64,000 bases of DNA. Origin: Bacillus cytotoxicus. GTDB lineage: Bacteria > Bacillota > Bacilli > Bacillales > Bacillaceae_G. Positions 1 through 8,640 of this stretch are shown piece after piece. The notes under the pieces were generated by a model, which saw only the letters and a program-made list of their open reading frames with translations, searched no databases and was not told where the DNA came from. The stretch is from assembly GCF_023715645.1 (NCBI RefSeq), contig NZ_JAMBOP010000008.1:80988-144987 (forward strand), in the 5' to 3' direction. The position numbers were made by a program, and so were the translations under genes. Within the stretch, counting starts at the first letter, position 1, and the number at the start of each line of letters is the position of its first letter.

Positions 1-168
1 CGCTTTACTCACCGTGTTTGGATTAATGACGAGTGAAGAGGCGAGTTCACGAACGGAAGGAAGTTTATCGCTAGATTCGAGCATCCCTCTTAAAATGAGC
101 TCTTTAACATTATGAACAATTTGTTCCCATATCGGAGTGTTGCTTCTTGGATCTAGTTGAATGTGCAA
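1..168 (-). CDS. GntR-family transcriptional regulator, YtrA subfamily (partial)
   Basis: This is the N-terminal 56 residues of a winged-helix GntR repressor; the gene runs off the left edge. The protein opens with LDPRSNTPIWEQIVHNVKE, followed by the HTH segment LPSVRELA and INPNTVSKA, which is typical of the short YtrA type that controls ABC transporter operons. The start is taken as TTG at 168 because AAAGGAG lies nine bases upstream and no ATG or GTG gives the right spacing. An inverted repeat in the 78 bases just upstream is a likely autoregulatory site. The effector domain is not visible, so the regulated genes are unknown. Confidence 0.85.
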   Translation of the reverse strand, partial: MHIQLDPRSNTPIWEQIVHNVKELILRGMLESSDKLPSVRELASSLVINPNTVSKA

Positions 169-200
169 GAGCAAAGTCTCCTTTCTAATAAAAAGTATAA

Positions 201-245
201 GTGTACTATTAGATGTAATACACTTAATACAATATATAGTGTATT
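201..245. promoter_or_regulatory. Inverted-repeat operator candidate between GntR gene and dacF
   Basis: Three half-sites can be read: GTGTA at 201, TACAC at about 219 and AGTGTATT at 238-245. They form the pairs GTGTA-N13-TACAC and AATACACT-N13-AGTGTATT. The site sits in front of the divergent GntR gene, so autorepression is the natural inference. Confidence 0.5.
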
Positions 246-333
246 ATCATTTGTCAACTATATTTTTAGAAAATTATGGTATAAAACCCCTTCGTTTGGA
301 AAAAATAGGTGTGATATAGAATGGAGGGTTGTC

Positions 334-1518
334 ATGAAGCGATTAATAGGAATACTTGTTTGTTTCATGTTATTGCTTTCTGCAGTTCCAATTAGTTTTG
401 CGCAGTCTGAGAAAAAGGAAGCCGAAGCGGAAACAAAACCAAAACTAGCGGAACAAGCATCGTCAGCAATTGTGATTGAGCAGGATACCGGGAAAGTTTT
501 ATTTGAAAAAAATCCAAATGAAAAGTTGCCGCCTGCTAGTATGACAAAAATTATGACTATGTTGCTTATTATGGAACAAATTGAAAAAGGAAAATTAAAA
601 CTGACGGATAAAGTAAGAACGAGTGAACACGCAGCTTCTATGGGAGGTTCACAAATTTTCCTTGAGCCTGGTGAAGAAATGACAGTCGATGAAATGTTAA
701 AAGGTATTGCTATTGCCTCTGGAAATGACGCATCGGTTGCCGTAGCTGAACACATCGCTGGATCAGAAGACGGATTTGTAGATAAGATGAATAAAAAAGC
801 AAAAGATTTAGGACTAAAAAATACTCATTTTCAAAATCCAACAGGTCTTCCAGCAAAAAATCATTATTCAACGGCAAATGACATGGCGGTTATGGCAAAG
901 GAATTAATGAAATACCCATTAATCCGTAAATATACAGGAAAATATGAAGATTATTTACGTGAAGATACGGATAAGAAATTTTGGCTTGTCAATACGAATA
1001 AGCTTGTTCGTTTCTATCCAGGTGTTGACGGTGTGAAAACTGGATTTACTACAGAAGCAAAATATTGTTTAACAGCATCGGCAGAACGGAATGGGATGCG
1101 CGTTATTTCTGTCATTATGGGCTCTCCAACATCAAAGGAACGAAATGCGGAAGTAACAAAGCTTCTTGATTATGCATTTAGTCAATATATGACGAAAAAG
1201 ATGTATACAAGAGGAGAAAAAATCAAAACGGTAAAAGTAGGAAAAGGAAAAAAAGAAACAGTCGACTTAGTAGCTTCTGATAATGCTTCTCTTTTAATGA
1301 AAAAAGGCGAGACATTGAAGGATATTAAAAAAGAAATAGTTACCGAGGAGAAGGTGAAAGCTCCGATTAAAAAAGGAGATGCCTTAGGTACACTCGTTAT
1401 AAAAAAAGGGAATGAAGTGTTAATGAAACAAACAATTGTTGCAAAAGAAGATGTTGCAGCAGCGAGTTGGTGGGAGTTATTTAAACGAAGTCTTGGGACG
1501 TTTTCGACATCGAAATAG
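334..1518 (+). CDS. dacF: D-alanyl-D-alanine carboxypeptidase DacF (penicillin-binding protein)
   Basis: This is a secreted class C low-molecular-weight PBP that trims the terminal D-Ala from peptidoglycan stem peptides during spore cortex formation. The 394-residue protein has a signal peptide (residues 1-23, ending ISFAQ). It carries all three catalytic motifs: SMTK (69-72, nucleophile Ser69), SGN (129-131) and KTG (235-237). The C-terminal part after about residue 285 fits the PBP5-like beta domain. The start is ATG 334 rather than an upstream in-frame codon, because GGAGGG precedes it and the signal peptide begins there. As in B. subtilis it sits directly before spoIIAA-AB-sigF; a repeat and a separate promoter lie between them. 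Confidence 0.93.
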   Translation: MKRLIGILVCFMLLLSAVPISFAQSEKKEAEAETKPKLAEQASSAIVIEQDTGKVLFEKNPNEKLPPASMTKIMTMLLIMEQIEKGKLKLTDKVRTSEHAASMGGSQIFLEPGEEMTVDEMLKGIAIASGNDASVAVAEHIAGSEDGFVDKMNKKAKDLGLKNTHFQNPTGLPAKNHYSTANDMAVMAKELMKYPLIRKYTGKYEDYLREDTDKKFWLVNTNKLVRFYPGVDGVKTGFTTEAKYCLTASAERNGMRVISVIMGSPTSKERNAEVTKLLDYAFSQYMTKKMYTRGEKIKTVKVGKGKKETVDLVASDNASLLMKKGETLKDIKKEIVTEEKVKAPIKKGDALGTLVIKKGNEVLMKQTIVAKEDVAAASWWELFKRSLGTFSTSK

Positions 1519-1575
1519 CGGCAATAAAGTTGCCGCTTTCAATTTTACTGTTATTTCGATAGTGAGAGATGTTTC

Positions 1576-1760
1576 TATATGAATCCATTTTCATGTTTCG
1601 ACATATAGATTGCGGCTATGCAGAAGAGTCTGCACTTGCTCCCTTTGTTTTACTTTGTATGTGGTAGGAAAGGGCACTGACCGCTTCTATACATGGCCAG
1701 ATGCTCTCGCCCACTGAAAAAGAATGGCTTTATGTCGTTTTTAAAATTTGGATTTATATA
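1576..1760 (-). repeat. bcr-like interspersed repeat (copy 1)
   Basis: Core recognised by the GGCACTGACCGCTTCTA and GGCCAGATGCTCTCGCCC segments, with ends TATATGAATCC and GGATTTATATA. It has no coding capacity. With the spoIIA promoter it fills the 369-base gap between dacF and spoIIAA. Exact bcr family not determined. Confidence 0.85.
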
Positions 1761-1805
1761 GAAGGTTCATTTTATGACGAAATAGTACTTCTTTTGTCAG
1801 GTGGA

Positions 1806-1831
1806 AGGATTCTCTCTTTGTTTTAGAGAAA
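1806..1831 (+). promoter_or_regulatory. Candidate sigma-H promoter of the spoIIA operon
   Basis: AGGATTC (1806-1812), a 12-base spacer and AGAGAAA (1825-1831) approximate the sigma-H consensus AGGAWWW-N12-RNNGAAT. In B. subtilis spoIIA is transcribed by sigma-H. The -10 box has a mismatch, so this is tentative. Confidence 0.4.
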
Positions 1832-1887
1832 AACTTCTTATATGTTTTGCGTGTATACGCGAATTTTGAATGTAAGGAGGAAATAGA

Positions 1888-2238
1888 GTGAGTCTATCCA
1901 TCCATTTAGAAGTAAAGCGTGACGTCTTATGTGTTCGTTTAGCAGGCGAACTAGATCATCATACCGCCGAAGAGTTGCGAGCGAAAGTAACTGATATGAT
2001 TGAGACGCATCATATTCATCATATTATTTTAAATTTAGAGCAATTAGCATTTATGGATAGTTCTGGTCTTGGTGTTGTATTAGGAAGATATAAACATGTC
2101 AAAAGCTTAGGCGGAGAAATGGTTGTTTGTGCAATTTCTCCTGCTGTGAAGCGTTTATTTGAGATGTCAGGGCTGTTTAAAATTATTCGATTAGAAGAAA
2201 ATGAAGCACATGCGCTCGCGACGTTGGGGGTGGCATAG
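1888..2238 (+). CDS. spoIIAA: Anti-sigma F factor antagonist SpoIIAA
   Basis: This 116-residue STAS-domain protein releases sigma-F from SpoIIAB in the forespore when dephosphorylated by SpoIIE. The phosphorylated serine lies in the conserved MDSSGLG motif near residue 58. The GTG start follows AAGGAGG. The stop codon abuts the ATG of spoIIAB with no gap, which suggests translational coupling and a fixed stoichiometry. Length and position match B. subtilis SpoIIAA. Confidence 0.97.
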   Translation: MSLSIHLEVKRDVLCVRLAGELDHHTAEELRAKVTDMIETHHIHHIILNLEQLAFMDSSGLGVVLGRYKHVKSLGGEMVVCAISPAVKRLFEMSGLFKIIRLEENEAHALATLGVA

Positions 2239-2679
2239 ATGAGAAATGAAATGAACCTTCAATTTTCAGCATTAAGTCAAAATGAATCGTTTGCTCGCGT
2301 TACAGTTGCTGCTTTTATTGCACAGCTTGATCCAACGATGGAAGAATTAACGGAAGTGAAAACCGTTGTGTCAGAGGCAGTAACGAATGCCATTATTCAT
2401 GGATATGAAGGGAACTTTGATGGCATCGTATATATTACAGTTATTTTGGAAGATGATATGGTGAAGTTAACGATTCGTGACGAAGGGATTGGAATTTTAG
2501 ATTTAGATGAAGCACGGCAACCCCTTTTTACAACAAAACCCGAATTAGAGCGTTCTGGAATGGGATTTACCATTATGGAAAATTTTATGGACGAAGTAGA
2601 GGTTATTTCTAATGAATCTTTCGGGACAACGATCCATTTGACGAAGTATCTATCAAAAAGTAACGCTCTATGCAATTAA
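2239..2679 (+). CDS. spoIIAB: Anti-sigma F factor and serine kinase SpoIIAB
   Basis: SpoIIAB binds and inhibits sigma-F before asymmetric division and phosphorylates SpoIIAA. The 146-residue protein has the GHKL ATPase N-box ([11 protein letters not shown], about residues 46-56) and the G1 box DEGIGI, followed by the [11 protein letters not shown] lid region. It starts immediately after the spoIIAA stop; sigF follows 12 bases later. It is the normal length and aligns end to end with the B. subtilis protein as remembered. Confidence 0.97.
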   Translation: MRNEMNLQFSALSQNESFARVTVAAFIAQLDPTMEELTEVKTVVSEAVTNAIIHGYEGNFDGIVYITVILEDDMVKLTIRDEGIGILDLDEARQPLFTTKPELERSGMGFTIMENFMDEVEVISNESFGTTIHLTKYLSKSNALCN

Positions 2680-2691
2680 GGAGAATTGCCT

Positions 2692-3450
2692 ATGGACATA
2701 GAGGTCAGAAGTGAAAAAGGAAAAGGACAGTTAAAGGATCAGGAACTAAAAGAATTAATTAAAAGAAGTCAACAAGGCGATCAAGGAGCGAGAGATTTAA
2801 TTGTACAAAGTAATATGAGGCTTGTTTGGTCCGTTGTACAACGCTTTTTAAACCGTGGTTACGAGCCGGAGGACTTGTTTCAAATTGGCTGTATTGGGTT
2901 GCTAAAATCTGTCGATAAATTTGATCTATCTTTTGATGTAAAGTTTTCAACGTATGCAGTTCCAATGATTATTGGAGAAATTCAACGTTTTTTACGTGAT
3001 GATGGCACAGTGAAAGTAAGTCGTTCGTTAAAAGAAACGGGCAATAAAATTCGTAAAATGAAAGATGAATTATCGAAAGAGTATGGCCGGGCGCCGACAA
3101 TTACAGAAATAGCAGAGGCGTTAGAACTAACGCCAGAAGAAGTTGTAATGGCGCAAGAAGCAAGCCGGACACCATCATCGATACATGAAACGGTGTATGA
3201 AAATGATGGTGATCCTATTACTATTTTAGATCAAATTGCGGATCGCTCTGAAACAAAGTGGTTTGATAAGATTGCGTTAAAAGAAGCAATTCGTGAATTA
3301 GATGAGCGTGAACGGTTGATTGTATATTTGCGGTATTATAAAGATCAGACACAATCGGAAGTAGCAGAGCGTTTAGGGATCTCTCAAGTACAAGTATCAA
3401 GGCTAGAAAAGAAAATATTAAAGCAAATGAAGGAACGAATAGGCGAATAG
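2692..3450 (+). CDS. sigF: RNA polymerase sigma-F factor
   Basis: This is the first forespore-specific sigma factor. Region 2 includes DLFQIGCIGLLKSVDKFD and FSTYAVPMIIGEIQRF. Region 4 ends with an HTH around QSEVAERLGISQVQVSR. The 252-residue form starting at ATG 2692 is chosen because AAGGAG (2678-2683) is eight bases upstream; the in-frame TTG six bases earlier is too close to that site. The stop codon overlaps the stem of the terminator that ends the spoIIA transcript. Confidence 0.97.
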   Translation: MDIEVRSEKGKGQLKDQELKELIKRSQQGDQGARDLIVQSNMRLVWSVVQRFLNRGYEPEDLFQIGCIGLLKSVDKFDLSFDVKFSTYAVPMIIGEIQRFLRDDGTVKVSRSLKETGNKIRKMKDELSKEYGRAPTITEIAEALELTPEEVVMAQEASRTPSSIHETVYENDGDPITILDQIADRSETKWFDKIALKEAIRELDERERLIVYLRYYKDQTQSEVAERLGISQVQVSRLEKKILKQMKERIGE

Positions 3451-3465
3451 TCTATTCGTTTTTTT
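3444..3465 (+). terminator. Terminator of spoIIA operon
   Basis: CGAATAG-t-CTATTCG stem followed by a run of seven T. The stem overlaps the sigF stop codon. Confidence 0.85.
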
Positions 3466-3481
3466 ATTTGACGAAAAAAGT

Positions 3482-3512
3482 TGTATTAGAAAAATTTCCA
3501 ATATCCATACTA
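3482..3512 (+). promoter_or_regulatory. Candidate sigma-G promoter of spoVA
   Basis: TGTATTA (3482-3488), 17 bases, then CATACTA (3506-3512). The -10 fits the sigma-G consensus CATWMTA and the -35 is close to TGMATA. In B. subtilis spoVA is transcribed by sigma-G in the forespore. Confidence 0.5.
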
Positions 3513-3630
3513 CAACTACGAGGAATAGTTAAGATGAGAAAATTGTTATTCTTCTTATCGCATTTGTTCTTGGTAAGGTGGTAGGATCTTTATTTCATTG
3601 GATTTATTTTGTGAAATAGGAGGCGTGTCA

Positions 3631-4086
3631 ATGGCGGTGCAAAAATTAAAAGATGATTATACGAATAAAGTGAAAAAGTATCAACCAAAACCTAACTATA
3701 TGATGAATTGCCTAAAGGCTTTTGTTGTAGGAGGGCTTATTTGTACATTAGGTGAAGCGTTGATGAAGATGTATATCCACTATTTTGATTTTACGGAGAA
3801 AAATGCAGGAAATCCAGCAATCACAACATTAATATTACTTTCAGCTATTTTAACGGGTCTTGGTGTATATGATAAGCTAGGGCAATTTGCAGGAGCAGGA
3901 TCAGCAATCCCGGTTACTGGATTTGCCAATTCAATGGTGAGTGCGGCGATGGAGCATCGTAGTGAAGGGATTGTTCTTGGAATTGCCACAAATATGTTTA
4001 AGATTGCTGGAAGTGTCATTGTATTTGGAGTTGTTGGGGCGTATGTTGTAGGTCTTATTCGATATACATGGAAGCTCTTCCAATGA
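3631..4086 (+). CDS. spoVAC: Stage V sporulation protein AC (dipicolinate channel subunit)
   Basis: SpoVAC is an inner-membrane protein of the channel that moves Ca-dipicolinate into the developing spore and out at germination. The 151-residue product has several hydrophobic segments (VVGGLICTLGEALM, ITTLILLSAILTGLGVYD and the C-terminal VIVFGVVGAYVVG). The start is ATG 3631, with TAGGAGGCG upstream. It is the first gene of the operon here; the spoVAA and spoVAB genes that precede it in B. subtilis are absent. Confidence 0.95.
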   Translation: MAVQKLKDDYTNKVKKYQPKPNYMMNCLKAFVVGGLICTLGEALMKMYIHYFDFTEKNAGNPAITTLILLSAILTGLGVYDKLGQFAGAGSAIPVTGFANSMVSAAMEHRSEGIVLGIATNMFKIAGSVIVFGVVGAYVVGLIRYTWKLFQ

Positions 4087-4114
4087 TGAAAGTTTAAAGT
4101 AAAGGAGAAGGTAG

Positions 4115-5128
4115 ATGAGATTAACTGGGAAACAAACGTGGTTATTTCAAAATGATGTATATGTAAATGCAACGGGGACGGCTGTTGGGCCGGATGAGGC
4201 AAAGGGTCCGCTTGGAGAGAGTTTTGATATTACATATGATGATTTGCATTGCGAAGAAGAGAGCTGGGAGTTAGCGGAAAGAAGGTTAATGAGAGAGTCG
4301 ATTCAACAAGCATTGCGAAAAGAAAAAATGCAAGCATCTGATATTGATTTTTTTTTAGCTGGAGATTTATTAAATCAAACAGTTACGGCAAATTATGTTG
4401 CAAGAGAGCTTTCTATTCCGTTTTTAGGAATGTTTGGAGCGTGTTCTACTTCGATGGAGACGTTAGCTGTTGGCGCAGCATTTATTGATGGTGGATTTGC
4501 AAATCGCGTGTTGGCAACAGTGAGTAGTCATAATGCCACTGCTGAACGGCAATTTCGTTATCCAACAGAGTATGGAGGACAAAAGCCGTCTACAGCGACA
4601 TTTACTGTTACAGGAGCTGGTACAGCTTTAATGAGTCGTGAAAGAAGCTCAATTAAAGTTACATCAGCAACGATTGGAAAAGTTCAAGATTTAGGTATAG
4701 CAGATCCGTTTGATATGGGATCGGCAATGGCACCTGCTGCAGCTCATACAATTGGGCAGCATTTCAAAGATTTAAACAGGAGCGCTGCAGATTACGATTT
4801 AATTGTGACTGGTGATTTATCAGGAGTTGGAACGCCAATTGCACGGCAGCTTTTGTTAGATGAAGGATATGATCTAGGGAATGTTTATAATGATTGCGGT
4901 TTAATGATTTATAGAGATGACCAGCAAGTATTTGCGGGAGGAAGTGGTTGTGCTTGTTCCGCAGTTGTAACGTATGGACATTTAATGAAAGAAATGAAAG
5001 AAGGGAATTTACAAAGGATTTTCGTTGTAGCAACAGGTGCTTTGTTAAGTCCGATCATGATTCAGCAAAAAGAAACGATTCCAACGATTGCACACGGTAT
5101 CGTATTTGAAAGAATAAAAGAGGTGTAA
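4115..5128 (+). CDS. spoVAD: Stage V sporulation protein AD
   Basis: SpoVAD is the soluble, thiolase-fold subunit that binds dipicolinic acid on the outer face of the spore inner membrane. The 337-residue protein begins MRLTGKQTWLFQND and has the thiolase-like segment FGACSTSMETLAVGAA, where the usual catalytic cysteine region is repurposed. AAAGGAGAAGG precedes the ATG. It lies 28 bases after spoVAC and four bases before spoVAEB, so co-transcription is clear. Confidence 0.95.
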   Translation: MRLTGKQTWLFQNDVYVNATGTAVGPDEAKGPLGESFDITYDDLHCEEESWELAERRLMRESIQQALRKEKMQASDIDFFLAGDLLNQTVTANYVARELSIPFLGMFGACSTSMETLAVGAAFIDGGFANRVLATVSSHNATAERQFRYPTEYGGQKPSTATFTVTGAGTALMSRERSSIKVTSATIGKVQDLGIADPFDMGSAMAPAAAHTIGQHFKDLNRSAADYDLIVTGDLSGVGTPIARQLLLDEGYDLGNVYNDCGLMIYRDDQQVFAGGSGCACSAVVTYGHLMKEMKEGNLQRIFVVATGALLSPIMIQQKETIPTIAHGIVFERIKEV

Positions 5129-5131
5129 TAT

Positions 5132-5482
5132 GTGGAATTTATATATGCGTTTTTAGTTGGAGGGGCGATTTGTGTTGTCGGACAACTATTGTTCGATTTT
5201 ACGAAATTAACACCTGCACATGTGATGGCAATTTTCGTAGTAGCTGGTGCTATTTTAGATGGTTTTGGCATTTATGACAAACTGATTCAGTTTGCAGGAG
5301 CGGGAGCGACTGTTCCGATTACGAGTTTTGGTCATTCTTTATTGCATGGTGCGATGGAAGCGGCAGAAAAGCATGGTTATCTTGGGATTGGAATGGGAAT
5401 GTTTAAGTTAACATCTGTTGGAATTTCAGCAGCGATTTTGTTTTCGTTTTTAGCAGCACTTATTTTTAAACCGAAAGGATAA
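5132..5482 (+). CDS. spoVAEB: Stage V sporulation protein AEb
   Basis: Small membrane subunit of the SpoVA dipicolinate channel, 116 residues with about three or four hydrophobic helices. GTG 5132 is in frame with the family N-terminus [18 protein letters not shown] and follows AGAGGTG; an ATG at 5130 is out of frame. The motif [22 protein letters not shown] is repeated, with variation, in SpoVAC, showing that the two subunits are paralogous. Confidence 0.93.
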   Translation: MEFIYAFLVGGAICVVGQLLFDFTKLTPAHVMAIFVVAGAILDGFGIYDKLIQFAGAGATVPITSFGHSLLHGAMEAAEKHGYLGIGMGMFKLTSVGISAAILFSFLAALIFKPKG

Positions 5483-5487
5483 ATAAG

Positions 5488-6066
5488 ATGAGAAGAAGGG
5501 TTATTTTGGTGACAGACGGAGATGAATATGCACAGCGAACAATCGAGTTACTGGCAAAAGAGTTTGGCGGACGATGTATTTCGGCCACGCAAAGTAATCC
5601 AACAAAATTAACAGGGAGAAAGATTGTTGAACTTATCATGCAAACACCACATGACCCGGTTTTTGTTATGTTTGATGATAGCGGATATATTGGAGAAGGA
5701 TCAGGAGAGAAGGCATTAAAATATGTGGCAATGAGTAAACAAATCGATGTGCTTGGTGTGTTGGCGGTTGCTTCTAATACGCATCATTGGGAATGGGCGC
5801 GAGTTGATGTAAGTGTCGATCGAGAAGGACGATTAACTGAATATGGTGTTGATAAATTTGGCTTGGCGGATGTTGAACTAGGAAGAATTAACGGTGATAC
5901 CGTTTACTGTTTAGATGAATTACATGTTCCTATTATTGTTGGAATCGGTGATATTGGAAAAATGTACGGTAATGATGACTCGAAACGTGGCTCGCCAATT
6001 ACAAAACAAGCAATTCAATTAATTTTAGAAAGGAGTGGATTTTATGACCAACACAAAAAAGACTAA
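5488..6066 (+). CDS. spoVAEA: Stage V sporulation protein AEa
   Basis: Soluble 192-residue SpoVA-operon protein found in Bacillaceae but not in clostridia; its exact role is not settled. It opens [19 protein letters not shown], giving a Rossmann-like first strand. A short AAATAAG gap separates it from spoVAEB. Its 3' end overlaps spoVAF by 23 bases, which points to coupled translation. Confidence 0.92.
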   Translation: MRRRVILVTDGDEYAQRTIELLAKEFGGRCISATQSNPTKLTGRKIVELIMQTPHDPVFVMFDDSGYIGEGSGEKALKYVAMSKQIDVLGVLAVASNTHHWEWARVDVSVDREGRLTEYGVDKFGLADVELGRINGDTVYCLDELHVPIIVGIGDIGKMYGNDDSKRGSPITKQAIQLILERSGFYDQHKKD

Positions 6067-7516
6067 CATACCAATTTCTTTATTTTTAAGTGACAATGAA
6101 AATTATTTAAAGCAAACGGTTGGGCTTGGCGTTACCTTTGATGTAGGAATTCGTAAATTTCAATTTTTAGATAAAGAAATCGGCGTTTTATTTGTGAACG
6201 GCTTATGTGATTCGAACTATATCATACACATTCTTGAAGAGGTTATTGATACGAATGAAATACAAGGGTATCAAGAAAATACGGTAAAGTTGCTAGAAAA
6301 TCGTCTGATTCATCAACAAGTAAGTAAAGTAAAGACGATGGATGATGTTATATTTCAAGTGCTATCAGGGTTAATTGTTATTTTTGTTGAGGGAGAGACA
6401 GAAGCATTTGTAATTGATGTTCGTAGTTATCCAGGACGAACTCCGACAGAGCCGGATACAGAGAAAGTTGTCAGAGGTGCGCGCGATGGATTTGTTGAAA
6501 ATATTATTGTAAACACAGCTCTTATTCGGAGACGTATTCGTGATCCGCGTTTGCGACATGAAATTATTAGGGTGGGAGAGCGGTCACGCACAGATCTTTG
6601 TATTGCATATATACAAGATATTGCGAATCCCGATTTAGTAAAAATAATAAAGCAAGAGATAGAAAATATTCAAATTGACGGTGTAACAATGGCGGATAAA
6701 ACAATTGAGGAGTTTCTTGTGAAACAAGGGTACAACCCTTTTCCGCTGATTCGTTATACAGAGAGACCAGATGTCGCTGCAAATCATTTGTTAGAAGGTC
6801 ACGTTTTACTTTTGACAGATACTTCTCCTAGTGCAATTATTACACCAACAACATATTTTCATCATGTACAGCATGCAGAGGAATTTCGGCAAAATCCTGC
6901 CGTTGGAACATTTTTACGATGGGTTCGTTTTTTAGGAGTTATCTTTTCATTATTCTTATTGCCACTTTGGCTTGCATTTGTAATGGATCCTGCTTTATTA
7001 CCAGAAAAGCTTGCTTTTATTGGACCGAATAAAGTGACGAATATACCAATTGCCTTGCAGATTATTTTAGCAGAAGTAGGGCTAGAGTTTCTGAGGATGG
7101 CATCAATCCATACACCAACACCGTTGTCATCGGCAGCTGGGTTAATATCGGCTATATTAATTGGTCAAATCGCAATCAATGTCGGTCTATTTGTACCAGA
7201 AGTCATTTTATATACCGCCATTTCTATGATTGGATCCTATGCAACGCCAAGTTATGAATTAGGGTTAGGGAATAAAGTTGGTAAATTATTTCTGATTGTA
7301 TGTACTGCTTTATTTCAAGAAATCGGATTTGTTGTTGGAATGACATTGTTGATTTTATTTTTAACATCGATTAAAAGTTTACAAACGCCATATCTTTGGC
7401 CGTTTCTTCCATTTGATTGGGGCGCATTGGTGAAGGTTTTAATACGACCAACTATTTCTAGTTTGAAGGTACGTCCTAGCATTGTCCATCCTCAAAATAG
7501 TAAGAGACAAAAATGA
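6044..7516 (+). CDS. spoVAF: Stage V sporulation protein AF (GerA-like)
   Basis: A 490-residue membrane protein related to the A subunits of germinant receptors, needed for efficient dipicolinate release. It has a large soluble N-terminal half with the family segment [18 protein letters not shown] and RDGFVENI. This is followed by about five transmembrane helices from residue 285 on and a short basic C-terminus. ATG 6044 is preferred over an earlier in-frame GTG because AAAGGAG lies nine bases before it. It overlaps spoVAEA and ends the operon before a strong terminator. Confidence 0.95.
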   Translation: MTNTKKTNIPISLFLSDNENYLKQTVGLGVTFDVGIRKFQFLDKEIGVLFVNGLCDSNYIIHILEEVIDTNEIQGYQENTVKLLENRLIHQQVSKVKTMDDVIFQVLSGLIVIFVEGETEAFVIDVRSYPGRTPTEPDTEKVVRGARDGFVENIIVNTALIRRRIRDPRLRHEIIRVGERSRTDLCIAYIQDIANPDLVKIIKQEIENIQIDGVTMADKTIEEFLVKQGYNPFPLIRYTERPDVAANHLLEGHVLLLTDTSPSAIITPTTYFHHVQHAEEFRQNPAVGTFLRWVRFLGVIFSLFLLPLWLAFVMDPALLPEKLAFIGPNKVTNIPIALQIILAEVGLEFLRMASIHTPTPLSSAAGLISAILIGQIAINVGLFVPEVILYTAISMIGSYATPSYELGLGNKVGKLFLIVCTALFQEIGFVVGMTLLILFLTSIKSLQTPYLWPFLPFDWGALVKVLIRPTISSLKVRPSIVHPQNSKRQK

Positions 7517-7542
7517 GCAGAAAAAAATTTCTGCTCATTTTT
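7511..7542 (+). terminator. Terminator of spoVA operon
   Basis: AAATGAGCAGAAA pairs with TTTCTGCTCATTT, directly overlapping the spoVAF stop. Confidence 0.85.
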
Positions 7543-7627
7543 GCGATAAATTTATTTTGTTTTAACAAAAGCATAACATTTCTTTTGTACAATAGACGTA
7601 AATATGATGTATGGAAGGAGAGATTAC

Positions 7628-8413
7628 ATGATTAAGTTATTTGTTAGCGACTTAGATGATACACTCGTTTATAACGTGAATCGGATTCATCGTGATGATG
7701 AAAAAGCATTGTGCTGGTTAGCCGAGAAGGGTACGAATATTTGTTTCGCTTCTGGGCGTTTTACTCATCGTATTCATGCTGTCGTGAAACAATTCGCTTT
7801 CCCTTATTATACATCAGGATTAAATGGTGCTGTTTTATTAACGAAAGAAGGAGAAATGTTAAACGAATCAACTTTTGATGGTGAGGTTGCCCGGGAAATA
7901 TATAAATATATACATGAAAAACAGATGGCGGATATTGTATGCGCAAAGGAGCAGCGATATACAAAAAAGAAAAATGAACATCATCGTCTGTTTGAAGAAT
8001 ACATTCAAGGAGAAATCGCAGAAATAGGTACGTTAGAGGAAGAATTCGGACAAACTATTCATCCAGCAAAATTATTTGTTTATGGAGAAGAAGAGAAAAT
8101 TACAATGTTAGATCAAGAGTTGCGAAACCAGTTTCAAAGTGAGGCGGAAATCGTAATTTCCGGAAAAAAATACGTGGATATTATGCCGATCGGGATTAGT
8201 AAAGGAAGTGCACTGCAGCTATTAATGGAACATTTACAAGTTGAAGCGCATGAAGTGGCATGTATTGGGGATTCTTTTAATGATGTTTCCATGTTTTCAG
8301 TGACGCCGCATTCCTTTACACTGCATCACGCTCATCCATATGTGAAAGAAAAAGCGAGTCATGTTGTTCGCTCTGTAGAAGAAGCGATTATGAAACTACC
8401 ATTGTTAGCATAA
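7628..8413 (+). CDS. Cof-type HAD-superfamily sugar-phosphate phosphatase
   Basis: A cytosolic phosphatase of the HAD IIB (Cof) subfamily, 261 residues. Motif I is FVSDLDDTLV with the nucleophile and acid/base aspartates. Motif II lies around CFASGR, the lysine of motif III in GISKGSALQLL, and motif IV is GDSFNDVSMF. ATG 7628 has GGAAGGAGAG upstream. The substrate cannot be read from sequence. A paralogue with the same motifs lies at 16875-17690. It is a single-gene unit with its own terminator. Confidence 0.88.
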   Translation: MIKLFVSDLDDTLVYNVNRIHRDDEKALCWLAEKGTNICFASGRFTHRIHAVVKQFAFPYYTSGLNGAVLLTKEGEMLNESTFDGEVAREIYKYIHEKQMADIVCAKEQRYTKKKNEHHRLFEEYIQGEIAEIGTLEEEFGQTIHPAKLFVYGEEEKITMLDQELRNQFQSEAEIVISGKKYVDIMPIGISKGSALQLLMEHLQVEAHEVACIGDSFNDVSMFSVTPHSFTLHHAHPYVKEKASHVVRSVEEAIMKLPLLA

Positions 8414-8414
8414 G

Positions 8415-8443
8415 AAAAAGCTCGTTCGTGACGAGCTTTTTCT
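8415..8443 (+). terminator. Terminator of HAD phosphatase gene
   Basis: AAAAAGCTCGT-tcgtg-ACGAGCTTTTT hairpin with a T tract, immediately after the stop codon. Confidence 0.85.
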
Positions 8444-8639
8444 ATAAATTCATTTTGAGTTTTCAACATATAAGTTGCTGCTATGCAGAATGAAATATGA
8501 CCTGTACTTGCTTTCTCCCTTTGTTTTAAACCTTGCCTGTGGTATAAAAAGGCCCAGACCGCTTCTATGCACGGCCAGAAGCTCTCGCCCATCTAAAAAG
8601 AAAGGGTTTTTATGTCGTTGTTTCAATTTGTATTTATAA
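8443..8639 (-). repeat. bcr-like interspersed repeat (copy 2, near full length)
   Basis: Ends ATAAATTCATTTTGAG and CAATTTGTATTTAT form imperfect terminal inverted repeats; the core has GGCCCAGACCGCTTCTATG. One of the best-preserved copies and useful as a reference. Small reading frames across it are repeat artefacts. Confidence 0.88.
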
Positions 8640-8640
8640 C

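Noticed and set aside
258-755. 165-residue reading frame on the minus strand across dacF
   Set aside because: It is the shadow of an intact, motif-complete carboxypeptidase gene; no ribosome site and no recognisable domain.
8359-8592. 77-residue minus-strand frame
   Set aside because: Lies in the repeat at 8443-8639 and the terminator of the HAD gene; no ribosome site.
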